Source: Trametes villosa
Taxonomy: Eukaryota > Basidiomycota > Agaricomycetes > Polyporales > Polyporaceae
Assembly (NCBI GenBank): GCA_002964805.2
Contig: PUDQ02000003.1
Coordinates: forward strand, 4,526,001 to 4,590,000
Length of the DNA stretch: 64,000 nt
Direction of reading: 5' to 3'
Below are positions 1 to 10,964 of this stretch, piece after piece. Numbering within the stretch: the first letter of the stretch is position 1; each line of letters starts with the position of its first letter. Position numbers and translations under genes: made by a program. The notes below the pieces were generated by a model. It made no database searches and was not told the origin of the DNA. It saw nothing but the letters and a program-made list of their open reading frames with translations.

Positions 1-940
1 GCGGCGGCGCTTTGGGATCCGCGAGGCAACGTCGGCACGAACACTTCTTGTGACCTTTTCTCTTGTGCTGATGCTGCAGTCACTGAGGAGGCATGATAGG
101 CTGGCGACGCGTAGGAGAATGGCGGCGGGAGGCAAGGGACGAGGCGGGAGGAGGGAGGCGGAGGGCGGGATGCAGTGCGGCGCGCGCCATGTACAAGTGC
201 CGACGCGCTCGCGCGAGAACGCGCTGCTTTAGCGCCGGCCAATGCGTCCGCCTAGAAATATTGCATTCGTGTTGTCCGATCTAATGAACCTCCTTATAAT
301 ACTGAATAACACGCACACCTTCTGACTTGATAGTGAGTATGCTTCCCCAAACCTCCCCCAGCCCGCGGTGGGCGCGTCCACGATGGCGCGTCCCCTGAAC
401 GCTCAAATCACGGGAGCGCGCACCTACTATATCGGGAATATCTCATATATCCGGGCCCTTGATATCTACGGGATAGGCCCGGGGCGTACATCCTCAGAAT
501 ATCGCCCGCGTATCTCATTTACCCCTGTGACTATCCTGGCCGAATATCCTGGGCTGATGTGCTGTGCGCCGGACGATTGGCTGGGTTCTTGGCCCCACAT
601 GCGACCCGTCACAAACGTGAAGAGCACTCACGGAACTTCGAGCCAGGCTCTTTAGGTTCGTAGAACCCGTAAAACATTCCGATCTAGGCCCCTGAACTGA
701 GAATGTCGCCCTTCTAGCAGCTACGCCGTGTCTTGAATATCTCAACTTCCATAACAATGGATGACAGGTGTACGCCCGATTGCGCGCGAAAACATATATC
801 GTCACACCGGTGCATCTGTATCTCCTGGAGTACGTGCTCCTCTTCTGCCATACCGTAAAAACCGCTGAGACAAGCTTAGAAGTCCTGCGCCGTACGATGC
901 GATACTCGTAGGACGATGACGTCTGCACGCCTTTCGGCGA
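1..940. other. Intergenic, no gene supported
   Basis: No open frame here shows protein-like character or plausible splicing. The stretch holds several AT-rich GATATC/ATATC patches and a small inverted repeat (CCGGGCC at 451-457 with GGCCCGG at 476-482). The last part is the promoter side of the first pyranose oxidase locus. Confidence 0.5.
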
Positions 941-942
941 GT

Positions 943-949
943 ATATAAG
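943..949 (+). promoter_or_regulatory. TATA box of P2Ox copy 1
   Basis: TATAAGG lies about 90 bp upstream of the ATG at 1032, a spacing like that of the second P2Ox copy. Inferred from sequence only. Confidence 0.45.
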
Positions 950-1031
950 GCCTCGCTGTTCTCGCGATGCATCGTCAGGCTCGCCCCACCGAAGCTTATC
1001 CCCCTCTCGACACTTCCTCGGCAACGCGACC

Positions 1032-3145
1032 ATGCTCTGCAGGCCCGAAGACCCGTTCTCTGCCTTCGCGCAGTCGGAGTGGAAGAGCTCCTGCGCAACG
1101 CAGGCCCCTCTCGTCAACGACCCAGCTCACCCGCCAGCGCCGCTGCCTGGCCCCGAAATCCCGCATCCAGTACGTATTACCCGATTTACCCGCATATATG
1201 CGCCTAATATTGACGTCTGGCTACTTGTAGGGTATGGTGCCGAAGTACGATGTTGTCATCGTCGGCTCTGGGCCTGTAGGTTGTACCTACGCCCGCGAAC
1301 TCGTCAAGGCTGGTTACAAAGTTGCGATGTTCGAGATCGGAGAGATGTAAGTCGCTTACCGCGTTGTAAGCTTGCGGAGAATTTGCTGAACACTGCAATA
1401 GCGACTCGGGTAAGCAAATCGGCGGACACAAGAAGAACGTGAGTATCTGCACGTTATTAATAGCAGCCACTATCGGACTGACATGCGCCGGTGCTACTAC
1501 CAGACCATCGACTACCAGAAACACATCGACTCCTTTGTCCAGTACGTCCCTCGGAGTCTTACGAGTCACCGTATCTCTGACGCTAGCTTCTACGGCGTCC
1601 AGCGTCATCCAGGTCAGCAGACAAACCATCATTTGATAGTACCGCGTCGCTGATCCTTGAAGTGCAGGGGCAAGTTAGGCCCGTTTCTATCCCCGTCAAC
1701 ACCACCGTCGTCGATACGCTCAGCCCTGGTACCTGGCAAGCGTCTTCGCACTTTGTACGCAACGGGGCGAACCCCGGTATGTTCTCTGACAATTCCCGAT
1801 GTCACTCTGTAGGCTCACCTATGGTACAGAACAGGACCCCTTCCGTAATCTGGCTGGACAGTATGTCACGCGCGTCGTCGGTGGAATGGCTATGCATTGT
1901 ACGTCGAGCCGCGTCTTTGCGTTCCCTCTTCCCTCCGTCTGACGCTGTTCTAGGGACGTGTGCGACCCCGCGTTTACATCCCGCGGAACGTCCCAAGCTA
2001 ATCCGCGGCAACGACACCGCCGACGCCACCGAGTGGAACTGCCTCTACACTAAGGCAGAGGAGTACATCAAGACGAGATTCGACCAGTTCGACCGGTCGA
2101 TCCGCCACAAGCTCATCCTCGACAAGCTCCAGGAGAACTACAGCGGCAAACGCGCCTTCCAGCAGATCCCCCTGGCGGCCACCCGCCTCAACGAGAGCTT
2201 CGTCGAGTGGAGCTCCGCCCACACCGTCTTCGACCTCGAGAACCGCGACACGCCCAAGGAGCGTTTCCACCTGTTCCCCGCCGTCGTGTGCGAGCGCCTG
2301 AAGCGGAACGCCGACAACTCCAAGATCGAGAGCATCCAGGTCCACGACCTCGTCTCCGGACTGCGTTTCTCCATCGCGGCGGATGTGTTCGTCCTCGCCG
2401 CTGGAGCGGTCGCGAACCCGCAGGTGCGTCGCGCTCAGCGAGCTTCCACGTGTCGTACTCAGCCTATGTTTGCACGCAGCTCCTCGCCAACTCCGGCTTC
2501 GGACGCCTCGGACGGCCAGATCCCTCCAAGCCGGCACCGGAGCTGATGCCCTACCTGGGCTGCTTCTTGACCGAGCAGACGCTCACATTCTGCCAGACCT
2601 TGTTGAGCACCGAGCTCGTCGAGAGCATCAAGTCGGACTTGAAGATCACCGGCAAGCCGGGCGAGCCGGGCTACGACGTCACGTACGAACGTGCCGATCC
2701 CAACAACAAGCACCCCGACTGGTGGAACGAGAAGGTCAGGGAGCATATGATGAAGCACCAGGAGGACCCGCTCCCGATCCCGTTTGGGGACCCCGGTGAG
2801 TCTTTGCGCGTTCCTCTCGTTGGCTATGGTTGGTAGCTCATGGTGGTGTATACGAACAGAGCTGCAGGTTACTAGTAGCCTGTTCCAGACGCCCAAGCAC
2901 CCCTGGCACTCCCTGCCAGATCCACCGCGACGCTTTCAGGTGCGCTAAACGTCTGCATTACGCCCTCGGTCCACTGCTGAGTCGAACCGGCGTATTGACG
3001 ATCTTTGGCACAGCGACATGTGAGATGTCGACTAGCATCGGCGGAGGCTTGTGCGTTGTTTCACTCCTCAATATCCGAACACGAATGAACGCTCATTGTA
3101 CCTCGCTATAGCCTGCCCAGGCCGTACCCGCAGTCGGTACTACCC
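1032..3145 (+). pseudogene. p2ox: Pyranose 2-oxidase copy 1, 3'-truncated pseudogene
   Basis: GMC-family flavoprotein related to Trametes pyranose 2-oxidase, which oxidises aldopyranoses at C2 and makes H2O2. Exons 1-9 can be modelled cleanly: 1032-1169, 1231-1346, 1402-1438, 1504-1541, 1603-1612 (a 10-nt micro-exon), 1668-1776, 1830-1898, 1954-2423, 2480-2795. The dinucleotide-binding motif [10 protein letters not shown] is present, and so is the FAD-linking histidine context (GGMAMHWTCATP). After exon 9 the gene decays. Exon 10 (from 2860) runs into exon 11 without the expected intron, leaving about 4 extra bases (near 2914-2917) that shift the frame. The exon carrying YGAVQQS...FPAG is missing. 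Relics of the next exons at about 3018-3052 and 3112-3140 contain stop codons. The catalytic His/Asn region is not found. The intact 5' part suggests recent inactivation, and a short transcript remains possible. Confidence 0.85.
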
Positions 3146-3979
3146 TCGGTACTTACCTGGGTGCAACAGCGATCGCTGCGTCAACTAGGTAGTATTCCTT
3201 GCTCGTCAGAGCGAGGCTCTCAACCCTCATTCGAGGTGAATCAAACTCTGCACCGCATCAAGGTAGGGTTGACGAGCAAGGATCAGCGCCGGGCCCCAAC
3301 AAGCGCACTTCTAGTTCAGTGAGTTCCAATGCGATGTCAGGCTGCTTTTCATATCGTGAGGCTGCACAAGCACCTTCACGCCGTTGACTTCGCAGATCTC
3401 CACTTGCGGCTGCCGGGCCGGTCAACAAGGTACTACTACTCGAAAACGTCAACACACCGCTAGAGCACTACGCCTTCGCTAACGTTCTATAGGACACGCG
3501 CGATGCGGCCCGCGGCGTACCTTACACACAAAGAAAACAAAAGCCGAGGCTTGTTCTACAGATGGGCTTCAACCTCGACGCACCGCAAGACAGTGCATTC
3601 CGACCCGCCGACCTCCTACCGAGGCCCTTTTGAGAATGTTAAGCTAGCATCCGTCTGCTTTTTGGGGCCCCCTTTACGGCACACCGCTGCACTCCCGGTA
3701 AATCATGATAACTCAGCAGGAACATCTCACTGATGGCAATGCGTGACCTGCACTTGCAGTTCTATCCACGCTGCCTGCACCGCGGTAACAGCTGTCGCTG
3801 CAGCCGCATTCCGCTCTCCTGTCAGCCAGGTTAACTCGGCTAGGGTGAAGAACATGGAATTCCCTTCGTGAATCGTACGTATGCCACGTCGTATCGTACG
3901 ACCTGGGCTGCAAGACAGGTGACTCGTACCGCATCTACCGACCGTCCTACCGAAAGGCTTTTCGGCATGCCAATGACTC
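3146..3979. other. Intergenic downstream of P2Ox pseudogene
   Basis: No supported gene. It holds a perfect 13-bp inverted repeat (3196-3208 and 3270-3282, TCCTTGCTCGTCA and its complement) separated by about 60 bp. Short open frames lack splice support or family features. Confidence 0.45.
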
Positions 3980-4261
3980 TACTGTAGAGATCAGACCGTA
4001 GCGGCGCGTCACAGGTCACAAGGGCCTCCGCCTCGCCGCTATTGGGTCCTCGGTCACCGGTCACAGAGGCCGCCGCCGCTTGTGACCGAGGTACCGTACA
4101 CCGTAGCGCCCGCCGCCGCTAGCGCGGCGGCGGTTGGTAGCGTCACAGTCGCCGCTCCGGACGGCGCCGTCACAGGTCACCACGGACCCCGCCGCTCCGC
4201 CGCATCGTATCGGGCCTGTCACATCCAGACCCGCTGCCGCTACGGTCTGATCTCTACAGTA
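3980..4261. repeat. Fold-back element with 26-bp perfect inverted arms
   Basis: Bases 3980-4005 (TACTGTAGAGATCAGACC, then GTAGCGGC) are the exact reverse complement of 4236-4261. The 230-bp interior is very GC-rich. It carries further palindromic pieces: GCCGCCGCCGCTAGCGCGGCGGCGG-like sequence near 4111-4135, and several GTCACAGGTCAC/GTCACCGGTCAC copies. The whole could fold into a long hairpin. I see no coding capacity and no clear target-site duplication, so a MITE-like origin is an inference. Confidence 0.7.
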
Positions 4262-4679
4262 TCTGGTAAGTGCTAATATTAGTGCTATCTTGAAATGATA
4301 ACCTCTATCCCTCCTGCGCTCTAAGGACCCAGCTTAGTGGCCGCAAAAATGTGAGACCATGCGCCCATCTGTCGTCGTGAAGCCTGGAGCACTCACTTAT
4401 GACTCACACCCTGTCATCGGTAACTCATTCATTCACCGGCTTAGAGACAATGCTGCCGAAAATGTCGTGGACGGCCTTCAAACTTCAGGCCTATAGCTCT
4501 CCATGTGCGCATTTGGACCCGCTCTGGGAGAGCCACTGCCCTGTCGCTGCCTCCTGATACTGCGGAAGCCCGCTGCCTCTAGGCTGGTACGTAAACTTAG
4601 GTTCTGTGAGCACGATCGGGTCGGTGAAATCCATTTCCATGGCCACGTACACTTTGATCTCGTGCATCCTTTGCCACAG
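4262..4679. other. Intergenic, upstream of eight-Cys gene A
   Basis: No gene seen. The 12-mer CCCATCTGTCGT at 4364-4375 recurs at 10507-10518 upstream of gene D, in a similar promoter-distal position. This hints that upstream DNA was duplicated together with the genes. Confidence 0.4.
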
Positions 4680-4700
4680 CATAAATATCACGCTACTCGC
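4680..4700 (+). promoter_or_regulatory. TATA / start-site motif, eight-Cys gene A
   Basis: CATAAATATCACG followed by CTACTCGC lies 130 bp before the ATG. It matches, almost base for base, the motifs upstream of genes C and D. Confidence 0.6.
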
Positions 4701-4809
4701 CATCCTGAGATGCTCAGCAGGTCAATCGACTGCAGCCCCCCTCTCCCTACCCGCAACCACCGCGCTGAACGCCTTTTACCCCTATTCCCTTCGCCAGAGC
4801 GTAGACACA

Positions 4810-5225
4810 ATGCAGCTCCTCTTCGCCTCTGTTCACCCTCTCGCCACAGCACTCTTCCTTGTGCTCGCCTCCCGCGCTGTGCATGCCGGGGTGACCGCCT
4901 TTAGTGGCAACGCCTGCGACGGAGGCATTGGAGCAGATGTCCCCTGCGATGGCTCGTGTCACGTTTTCAGCGCGAGACACTCTTTCCGGGTGATTAATCT
5001 GTTCTCTGCTCTCGTCCAAGCTGATACCTTGTGCTGACCGACGTCCTGGAACAGGTCGACGCCGGGTCGGGCAACCACTGCGTGACGGTTTTCGTTGACC
5101 CAGGCTGCCCGGTCGGCGGACAGGGCTTTACGTTGACCAACCAGGATGGCAACTGCCAGAACGTGAACACGGGGACTAACATCCAGTCCTTCCTGTGCGC
5201 GCCCAACAACATCTGCCTGATCTGA
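4810..5225 (+). CDS. Small secreted eight-cysteine protein A
   Basis: 116 residues from two exons, 4810-4989 and 5055-5225, with a 65-bp phase-0 intron (GTGATT...AACAG). Residues 1 to about 26 form a signal peptide (hydrophobic core, ends AVHA). The mature part has eight cysteines: CDGG, PCDGSCH, HCV, GCP, NCQ, LCA, ICL. Motifs shared with three neighbours are FSGN.CDG, DVPCDGSCH, HCVT and GCPVGG.GF near residue 78, with NTGT.I.SF.CA near the C terminus. I do not recognise a named family. The GG.GF...I.SF.C rhythm resembles beta/gamma-crystallin-like secreted folds, but that is a guess. Exons are the same size in all four copies, so the start and intron are well supported. The function is unknown, and four disulfides in the cell wall or medium are likely. 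Confidence 0.85.
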
Positions 5226-6065
5226 GGGTTTATTGGGATATTAGTATCTCGCTGACGCTCATTGCGGGAGGTATGTGCTGCATTCACTTCGGTATGCTGC
5301 ACTTAGTGCTCACCACTCGCCGACGGTCAGGTTGGTTGAGAAACGAGACACACGAGTTCATACAAATGTCAGAAAGCTGTGTAGGACTATTGCTGCCATC
5401 AAGCGGCCGACAGCTGGTACAGTATCCGTGTTTGAAAGGTAGGCACTCTGCATTCACCCCATCTCTAAAGACATCAGGGCGTTGACTCGGAGCGGGGATT
5501 CTGCGCAGATTCTCCGTGAATATCCGAATAAATGATATCAACTGAGAGTACACGCCGAGGCGGAGGAATCTGATGCGGTTTAGCTATGCGGTCCGGCTTT
5601 TGTAAACGCGGATTTTGATGCATGTGTATACGAGTAGTTTTCGCGAGTAGTATGCTATGCCGCCCCACACCAAATCTGCCTCTGAGCCACAAGTGTCTGG
5701 CTTCAGTTTGAACGAGGTTTCGGCGTGGTCAGCGCTGGGCTGGGCGCGCCATGCTTTGCATGCCGCATGCGTGGTCAGCTTCTGACGCCTGGGTTATTGC
5801 GCTACGGCCCACGAGACCTGGAAGACAAGGTTGTACACGGAGGATACTGCTCTACTCATACAATGATGGTCACTATCATACCTTGTTTACGGGGTAAATT
5901 TACTAGCCACGCATTACACGTTCCTAGTCCGTCTGCGTAAAAGCCTAACGGCCGCTAGAAGCCAAGGGCTTCTCAAACGCGTGTGAGTGTCCCAGTGCTC
6001 ACTGAGATCGTGAGGTCCAGCTTACCTGTAGAGCGAGTGCTGTCGGGCGTCCTGCGGGGTCACGC
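5226..6065. other. Intergenic between eight-Cys genes A and B (tail to tail)
   Basis: No gene supported. It serves as the shared 3' region of two convergent genes, with only short, unspliced open frames. Confidence 0.45.
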
Positions 6066-6473
6066 TCATTCCAGGCAGCCGTTCGTCGCCGCGCACCTGA
6101 ACGACTGGATGTTCGTGCCCGAGTTCACGTTCTGGCAGCCACCGTCCTGGTTCTGCGAGAAGAAGCCCGGGCCACCCGACGGGCAGCCCGCGTTCTCGTA
6201 GAGCGTCACGCAGTGCGCGCCCGAGCCGCCATCGACCTGACATATCCACGGTTAGCAACACGCCTGGGCTGCGATACGACGGTGGGGACATACACGGAAG
6301 GAGTGCCGGTTGTCGAACGCGTGGCACGAGCCGTCGCAGGGGACGTTGAGTCCGACGTCGCCGTCGCAGGTGTTCCCGCTGAAGGCGGTGATCCCGGCGA
6401 GCGCGGCCTTAGGGGCGAGGGCGAGCATGAGGGCGGAGGCAACGAAGGCGATGGTCGCGGTGGGGAAATGCAT
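6066..6473 (-). CDS. Small secreted eight-cysteine protein B
   Basis: Minus-strand paralog of 116 residues. Exon 1 is 6294-6473 and exon 2 is 6066-6236, with a 57-bp phase-0 intron (GTATGT...). The signal peptide MHFPTATIAFVASALM... ends at about AALA. Mature cysteines keep the family order: TCDG, PCDGSCH, HCVT, GCPSGG, GCQ, RCA, GCL. This is the only copy on the minus strand, convergent with copy A. It is also the most diverged in exon 2 (LYENAGCPSGGPGF, ending GCLE). Exon lengths of 180 and 171 nt are identical to the other three copies. Likely secreted and disulfide-stabilised; function unknown. Confidence 0.85.
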
Positions 6474-6546
6474 CGCGGCGTGTCGTGGTGGTTGGTTGTG
6501 CGGGAGGATAGTGAAGCGTTGGATGGCTCGCACGCCCTTTGTCTGA

Positions 6547-6564
6547 CGAACATCACGGTATATA
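6547..6564 (-). promoter_or_regulatory. TATA / start-site motif, eight-Cys gene B
   Basis: On the minus strand, TATATACCGTGATGTTCG lies about 75-90 bp before the ATG. It shares the GATGTTCG tail with the motif of gene D. Confidence 0.5.
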
Positions 6565-9016
6565 TGCGACGTGCGAGGTGGGCTGCGGTATTGCGGTTCT
6601 GGCAGATGACGTCCAAGTGAATTGTTAGGAGCGCACTATGGAGGGAGAGCGGAGGTGTTCAGTCCACTCAAACACGAGAGTCTCCACCTGCACCCTACAC
6701 ACCTGTCACCGTGTGATGGAATTCTTGCGGCGCGCAGAAATTCGGTTCGTCGCCATGCTGATGGGGGTGTGCAATGGACGACTCTCACACCCCGAGTACT
6801 CGGGAGTATGAGTTCACTTGATTTCTGTTTCTTCAATTAATCAGTTCGTACTAGTAGAACCTCTCGAATAGGAGGACGCACCGTAGAAACATTGAAGGGC
6901 AAGGGGAACATAAATCTTGAAGCGCATCGCTGGCAGCTACAAACACAGTAAACGTTAGTCGAAGCCGGCATAAACGATTGCCATCGCACGTGCGCCCAGA
7001 TTGGCACGCACAGTGACATATCCGATTCCGAATAGCAGAAAGCAGTGCGCACGTAGGCAAAAGGTTCAGGCGCAGGGCACACACACACGATGCCACTTCG
7101 ACCACCGTAACTCCGTAGAATCGTATACGAGCCTGCGCCACTGCTCCTTGATGGGCGGTGCTGGCGGTAGCAGCAAACTGATGGGAGCAGCTGTGGTACG
7201 TCCGAGCCAACTCGGAGACCCGGGTATGCACTTCGAGTACCTCGCGGCTTCTCCTGGCGTGAGCTAGTATGAGTAATTTTTTGCGGCGCACATATCGTTA
7301 GCTGAGAGTGCACACCTGAACCTAAAGAACGACAACCTTTGCCCTGTGATCGAGTGCGGAGGGCGCAGCGTTTCATACAGCGACCACATGGGGTCTCTTG
7401 TGCTGTTGGATCTCCTGAGAGGTGGCCCGAAAGGGGCCTGCCGTTCCATGGACAAACGTCGAGCATCTGAATGAGGCTCGGCGGCGGCAGAGACTGGAAA
7501 TGGGAAAGCAGGAATCAATAATCATCGAAAGGATGAGCACCTAGAGCAAAACATCGCAACCGACAGTCGAACCACTTCCCTAAGTCCTTTGACTAGGTGA
7601 CCAAGTTCTCCGCTAGGCAACAGCTTATAACGTTCTAGTGTTCTGCTAGACACGGTCGATAGAGCCCTCGAGGTCACTTGATTGTGATTCCATAGAGCAC
7701 TTATAGAACCTTTGTGGAGCGTTTAGTGACTCGATTTACGAATCTTGCCGGACCATAGCAATGCGGCCGCATTGGCGAAGTATCATGGCGAGGAACCTGC
7801 GAGGAACAGAGGCGTTCTGGGCGCTTCCGAAGTCGCGTGTTTGCGGGAGTTTGGCGGGAGTTGCCGAGTCCCGCCACATTCGGCTTGGTGGCCACTACTA
7901 GTACACTGGCTGAAGTTGTCTCAGTGCACCTCCGTTTCTATTCTCACTTATCCACCGCTGAGACACGCCCTCCGACTAGCCTACAGGGTTATGCATGTTG
8001 GATGGTACGATATCAATAGTCGATATCATTTCTATCGACCATAACGACCATAAACGGTGCCAGACCACGCTTTGTCTAGCGTCGTTCAACAGCGTTCAAC
8101 ACGGCTCCTCATGCTGCACTCCGTTCACTACACGCTGGCACTTCTGAACATGCATATGTCCCTACTCCTCAGCCCAACAAACTGGTGCAGGATGCGTCCC
8201 CAACCCCGCAAACCGTGACCTCGGATGAGCGATGAGGGGAGACATCACGCCGCCGTCATCCATCCTCGACGTTGGCACTGGCATCAGCGTATGGCATAGT
8301 ACGTGCTCTGCACCGTATTTATGATCCATGCAAGTTCATCCAGAACATCGGTATAGATACCGTACTGAGCTCCCGCCGCGTGCAGACGGACGTCGCGCCA
8401 GCATACATCACGTCCGGTGTATCATCCTATCGGTAGACGTACGTTTCTCTCCCCGGCGCTGGCCGTCCAATCAACGGGACTGCTTATGTTTAGACACGAC
8501 TCTGCAGGTCACATCGGAGTATTGTGGTTCATCCGTGGTTTGACACTCACGGGAAGCCATGTTAGGCATCCGCTGCGATTGCATCCGCATGAGAAGCAAG
8601 ATGTCAATGTCCACGCCGACCGGGTCGGAGAACAAGACCACCTAGTATGTATCGAGTTTTCCGCACAGCTGCTGCAGCATACATATCATGAAAGTTGACC
8701 ACGTTGACCTCTTTCAATTGACAGTGTGTTCACTGACGAAAGGACGCACCTTGAATCAGCGAACACTGCCATTCGCCCTCAAGCGACCGGGCTTGGCGCT
8801 GCAAATTAAAATGCCCGCCCAAGCGGATGGTAGTAGAATCACTCACCGCCCCTCGTCTCGGAGGAAGCTGAAGCTTCGGCCTTCCATGTGATGAGCGCAA
8901 CGCTGGGTGCCGAGCCCCGACAGAGCGTGGTAAGCATCGTAATGCTCCGAATATGCAGTGAACTTCATATAGCATGACACTTCTATTAGATCGATATTTC
9001 ACAACGTCCACTCCAG
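6565..9016. other. Large intergenic gap between genes B and C
   Basis: About 2.4 kb without a supportable gene. I looked for additional eight-Cys copies (PCDGSC, HCVT, GCP blocks) on both strands and found none. A stretch near 8360-8700 has splice-like signals and short open frames but no recognisable protein. It may be gene debris. Confidence 0.4.
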
Positions 9017-9037
9017 TATAAATATCACGATGCTCGC
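9017..9037 (+). promoter_or_regulatory. TATA / start-site motif, eight-Cys gene C
   Basis: TATAAATATCACGATG followed by CTCGC lies 134 bp before the ATG. Its position and sequence closely match those of gene A. Confidence 0.6.
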
Positions 9038-9150
9038 GGAACAGCCACTCACAGGTCAGCCGAGTGGAACCCTTCGCTCACAGACCCGCATTCGTTTCAA
9101 CACTCTACATCCTGCACGACTCTATCACTCGCAAGAAACTGGCTGTGACG

Positions 9151-9564
9151 ATGCATCTCTCCGCCGCTTCTCTTGCCTTCATCGCCGCTGCGCTCACCCT
9201 CGCGCTCGCGCTCCAAGTTGTGCACACCGGGTTCACCGGCTTCAGCGGGGACAGCTGTGACGGAAGCGTCGGGAGAGACGTCCCCTGCGACGGCTCATGC
9301 CACCAGTTCGGCGGCCGCAACTCCTTCCGGGTGCGCGTCTCCGCCGGAATGCTCATTCCCCGCGCCAAGACTGACAGTTTCCGTACGTACCAGGTCGATG
9401 CCGGGTCGGGCAGCCACTGCGTGACGATGTTCCTGGACCAGGGCTGTCCGGTCGGCGGCGAGGGCTTCACATTCATAAACGAGGACGGCAACTGCCAGAC
9501 CGTGGACACGGGGACTGAGATCCTGTCTTTCGTCTGCGCGCCGAAGAACGTGTGCCTGCTCTGA
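9151..9564 (+). CDS. Small secreted eight-cysteine protein C
   Basis: 116 residues from exons 9151-9330 and 9394-9564, with a 63-bp phase-0 intron (GTGCGC...ACCAG). This intron is a multiple of three without a stop, so an unspliced reading is open. Paralogs show it is an intron. The signal peptide is MHLSAASLAFIAAALTLALA... up to about VVHT. The mature eight-cysteine pattern is the same as in copies A, B and D (SCDG, PCDGSCH, HCVT, GCPVGG, NCQ, VCA, VCL). An upstream in-frame ATG at 9064 is rejected because the signal peptide and the paralogs start at 9151. Function unknown. Confidence 0.85.
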   Translation: MHLSAASLAFIAAALTLALALQVVHTGFTGFSGDSCDGSVGRDVPCDGSCHQFGGRNSFRVRVSAGMLIPRAKTDSFRTYQVDAGSGSHCVTMFLDQGCPVGGEGFTFINEDGNCQTVDTGTEILSFVCAPKNVCLL

Positions 9565-10870
9565 GCGGACGCCGTGCTCGGCCGGTCTCAAATCTCCCAG
9601 CGTGCCGCTTCACGGTACGCCAGGTTTATGTCGCATTTGCCATGGCGCCGCATTGGCTTATACTCGCCTTTCAAGGTTAAGTGTGTGGGAGGGTAGCGGA
9701 TATGGCGTGGCAGAGCAGAGCGGTATAAGACTATGTGCGAGACCTTGAGCGAGAATGATGACTAGCTTCGATACTACTAACCGTGACTAGTTCGACCTTG
9801 GCCACACTCTCCCACCGGATCTGTGGACAATACCTTCTCTCCTGAGGAGACACAGGGCCTGATGCTGACAGCGGAAGCAAAATGTATACCTTGCCATCGC
9901 CGGCCTACTATCGGGCACAATATCTGTGGCCCGGGGGAACCACGGCGAGCGGAAACTTGACGAGGGGAGTGTATCCCAAAATTCGTTCCATCATGATCAC
10001 TGAGCATATCGAGAGTCTCCAGATATGTCTGTCTCTCGACAGCGGATCACCGTGAACTACATACTACGTGACGGTGCGTATCGCACCCCGTAGATGAAGA
10101 GGAAGTAAGCCAGCATCACAATGTTGATCGACACGCTTTAGGACGCTCGACGCCCGCGGGCTGGGCGCTCGTATGACCTACTTCGGGCCCTCGCGAGGTA
10201 TCCAGCGTTGAGCGTCCAAAATGGTGACCTGTGGCTCGATGTGCGCCTGTCTGCTCGACGGCGGCGGTGGGCGTGATGTTCCTGTGTATCCCTGTACCTG
10301 GTCTGAGAGGGGCAGCATGGCCCAAGCGCGGTTCGCACGAGCGCGATGTGCAGTGCGAAGCCGAGTAGAAGACCAGCCACTCGCGCCGGTTAGGTATGCA
10401 TCTTCCTCCTACTGCGATGTTTACGTTGGTGCTCATCCAAACGACAGCGAGTGTTCGTCCGGCACATCAAATCTGCGGCGTGACCACTGAAGTATGTGAC
10501 CGCGCCCCCATCTGTCGTGGTAGAACTTGACTGAACCCCTGACTTCCCCTCGCCAGCGACTTGCTCGTTCAAGCGCGCGTGTACAGTATGGCGGGCGCCA
10601 CAGCCTGCACTCAAGCCACCAGCCGAATACCTGCGATTTCCAGGTGCATACTATGGCCTGTCGTGGTAAGTAGTAGAACTACCCATGCAGGTTCATCCCC
10701 CGGGAGCGTTGACGCACTAGACGTTCCTGTGGACCCTCAGGCCTCGGCGCTCAGACCGGGACTCCCAAGGAGCGGCGACAGCGTCAAGCGAGTGTAGCGA
10801 GTGCACCGCACCTCCACGGTCACGGAAATACACTCTCCAGATTCTCCTTCATTACCGCCCGGTACTTCGG
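9565..10870. other. Intergenic between eight-Cys genes C and D
   Basis: No supported gene. It contains an imperfect 12-bp inverted repeat (GGACGCTC near 10140, GAGCGTCC near 10212) and the CCCATCTGTCGT block at 10507-10518 that is also found upstream of gene A. Confidence 0.4.
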
Positions 10871-10891
10871 TATAAAAATCACGATGTTCGC
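10871..10891 (+). promoter_or_regulatory. TATA / start-site motif, eight-Cys gene D
   Basis: TATAAAAATCACGATG followed by TTCGC lies 94 bp before the ATG. It is the third near-identical copy of the family's core promoter motif. Confidence 0.6.
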
Positions 10892-10964
10892 CAGAGGGAT
10901 GTGCAGCGGGCCAACCACCTACACCTCGTCGCTCACACATCCGCTACCCCAAGCACACCACCCA

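Noticed and set aside
6565..9016. Degenerate fifth copy of the eight-Cys gene
   Set aside because: No PCDGSC, HCVT or GCP-GG block found on either strand.
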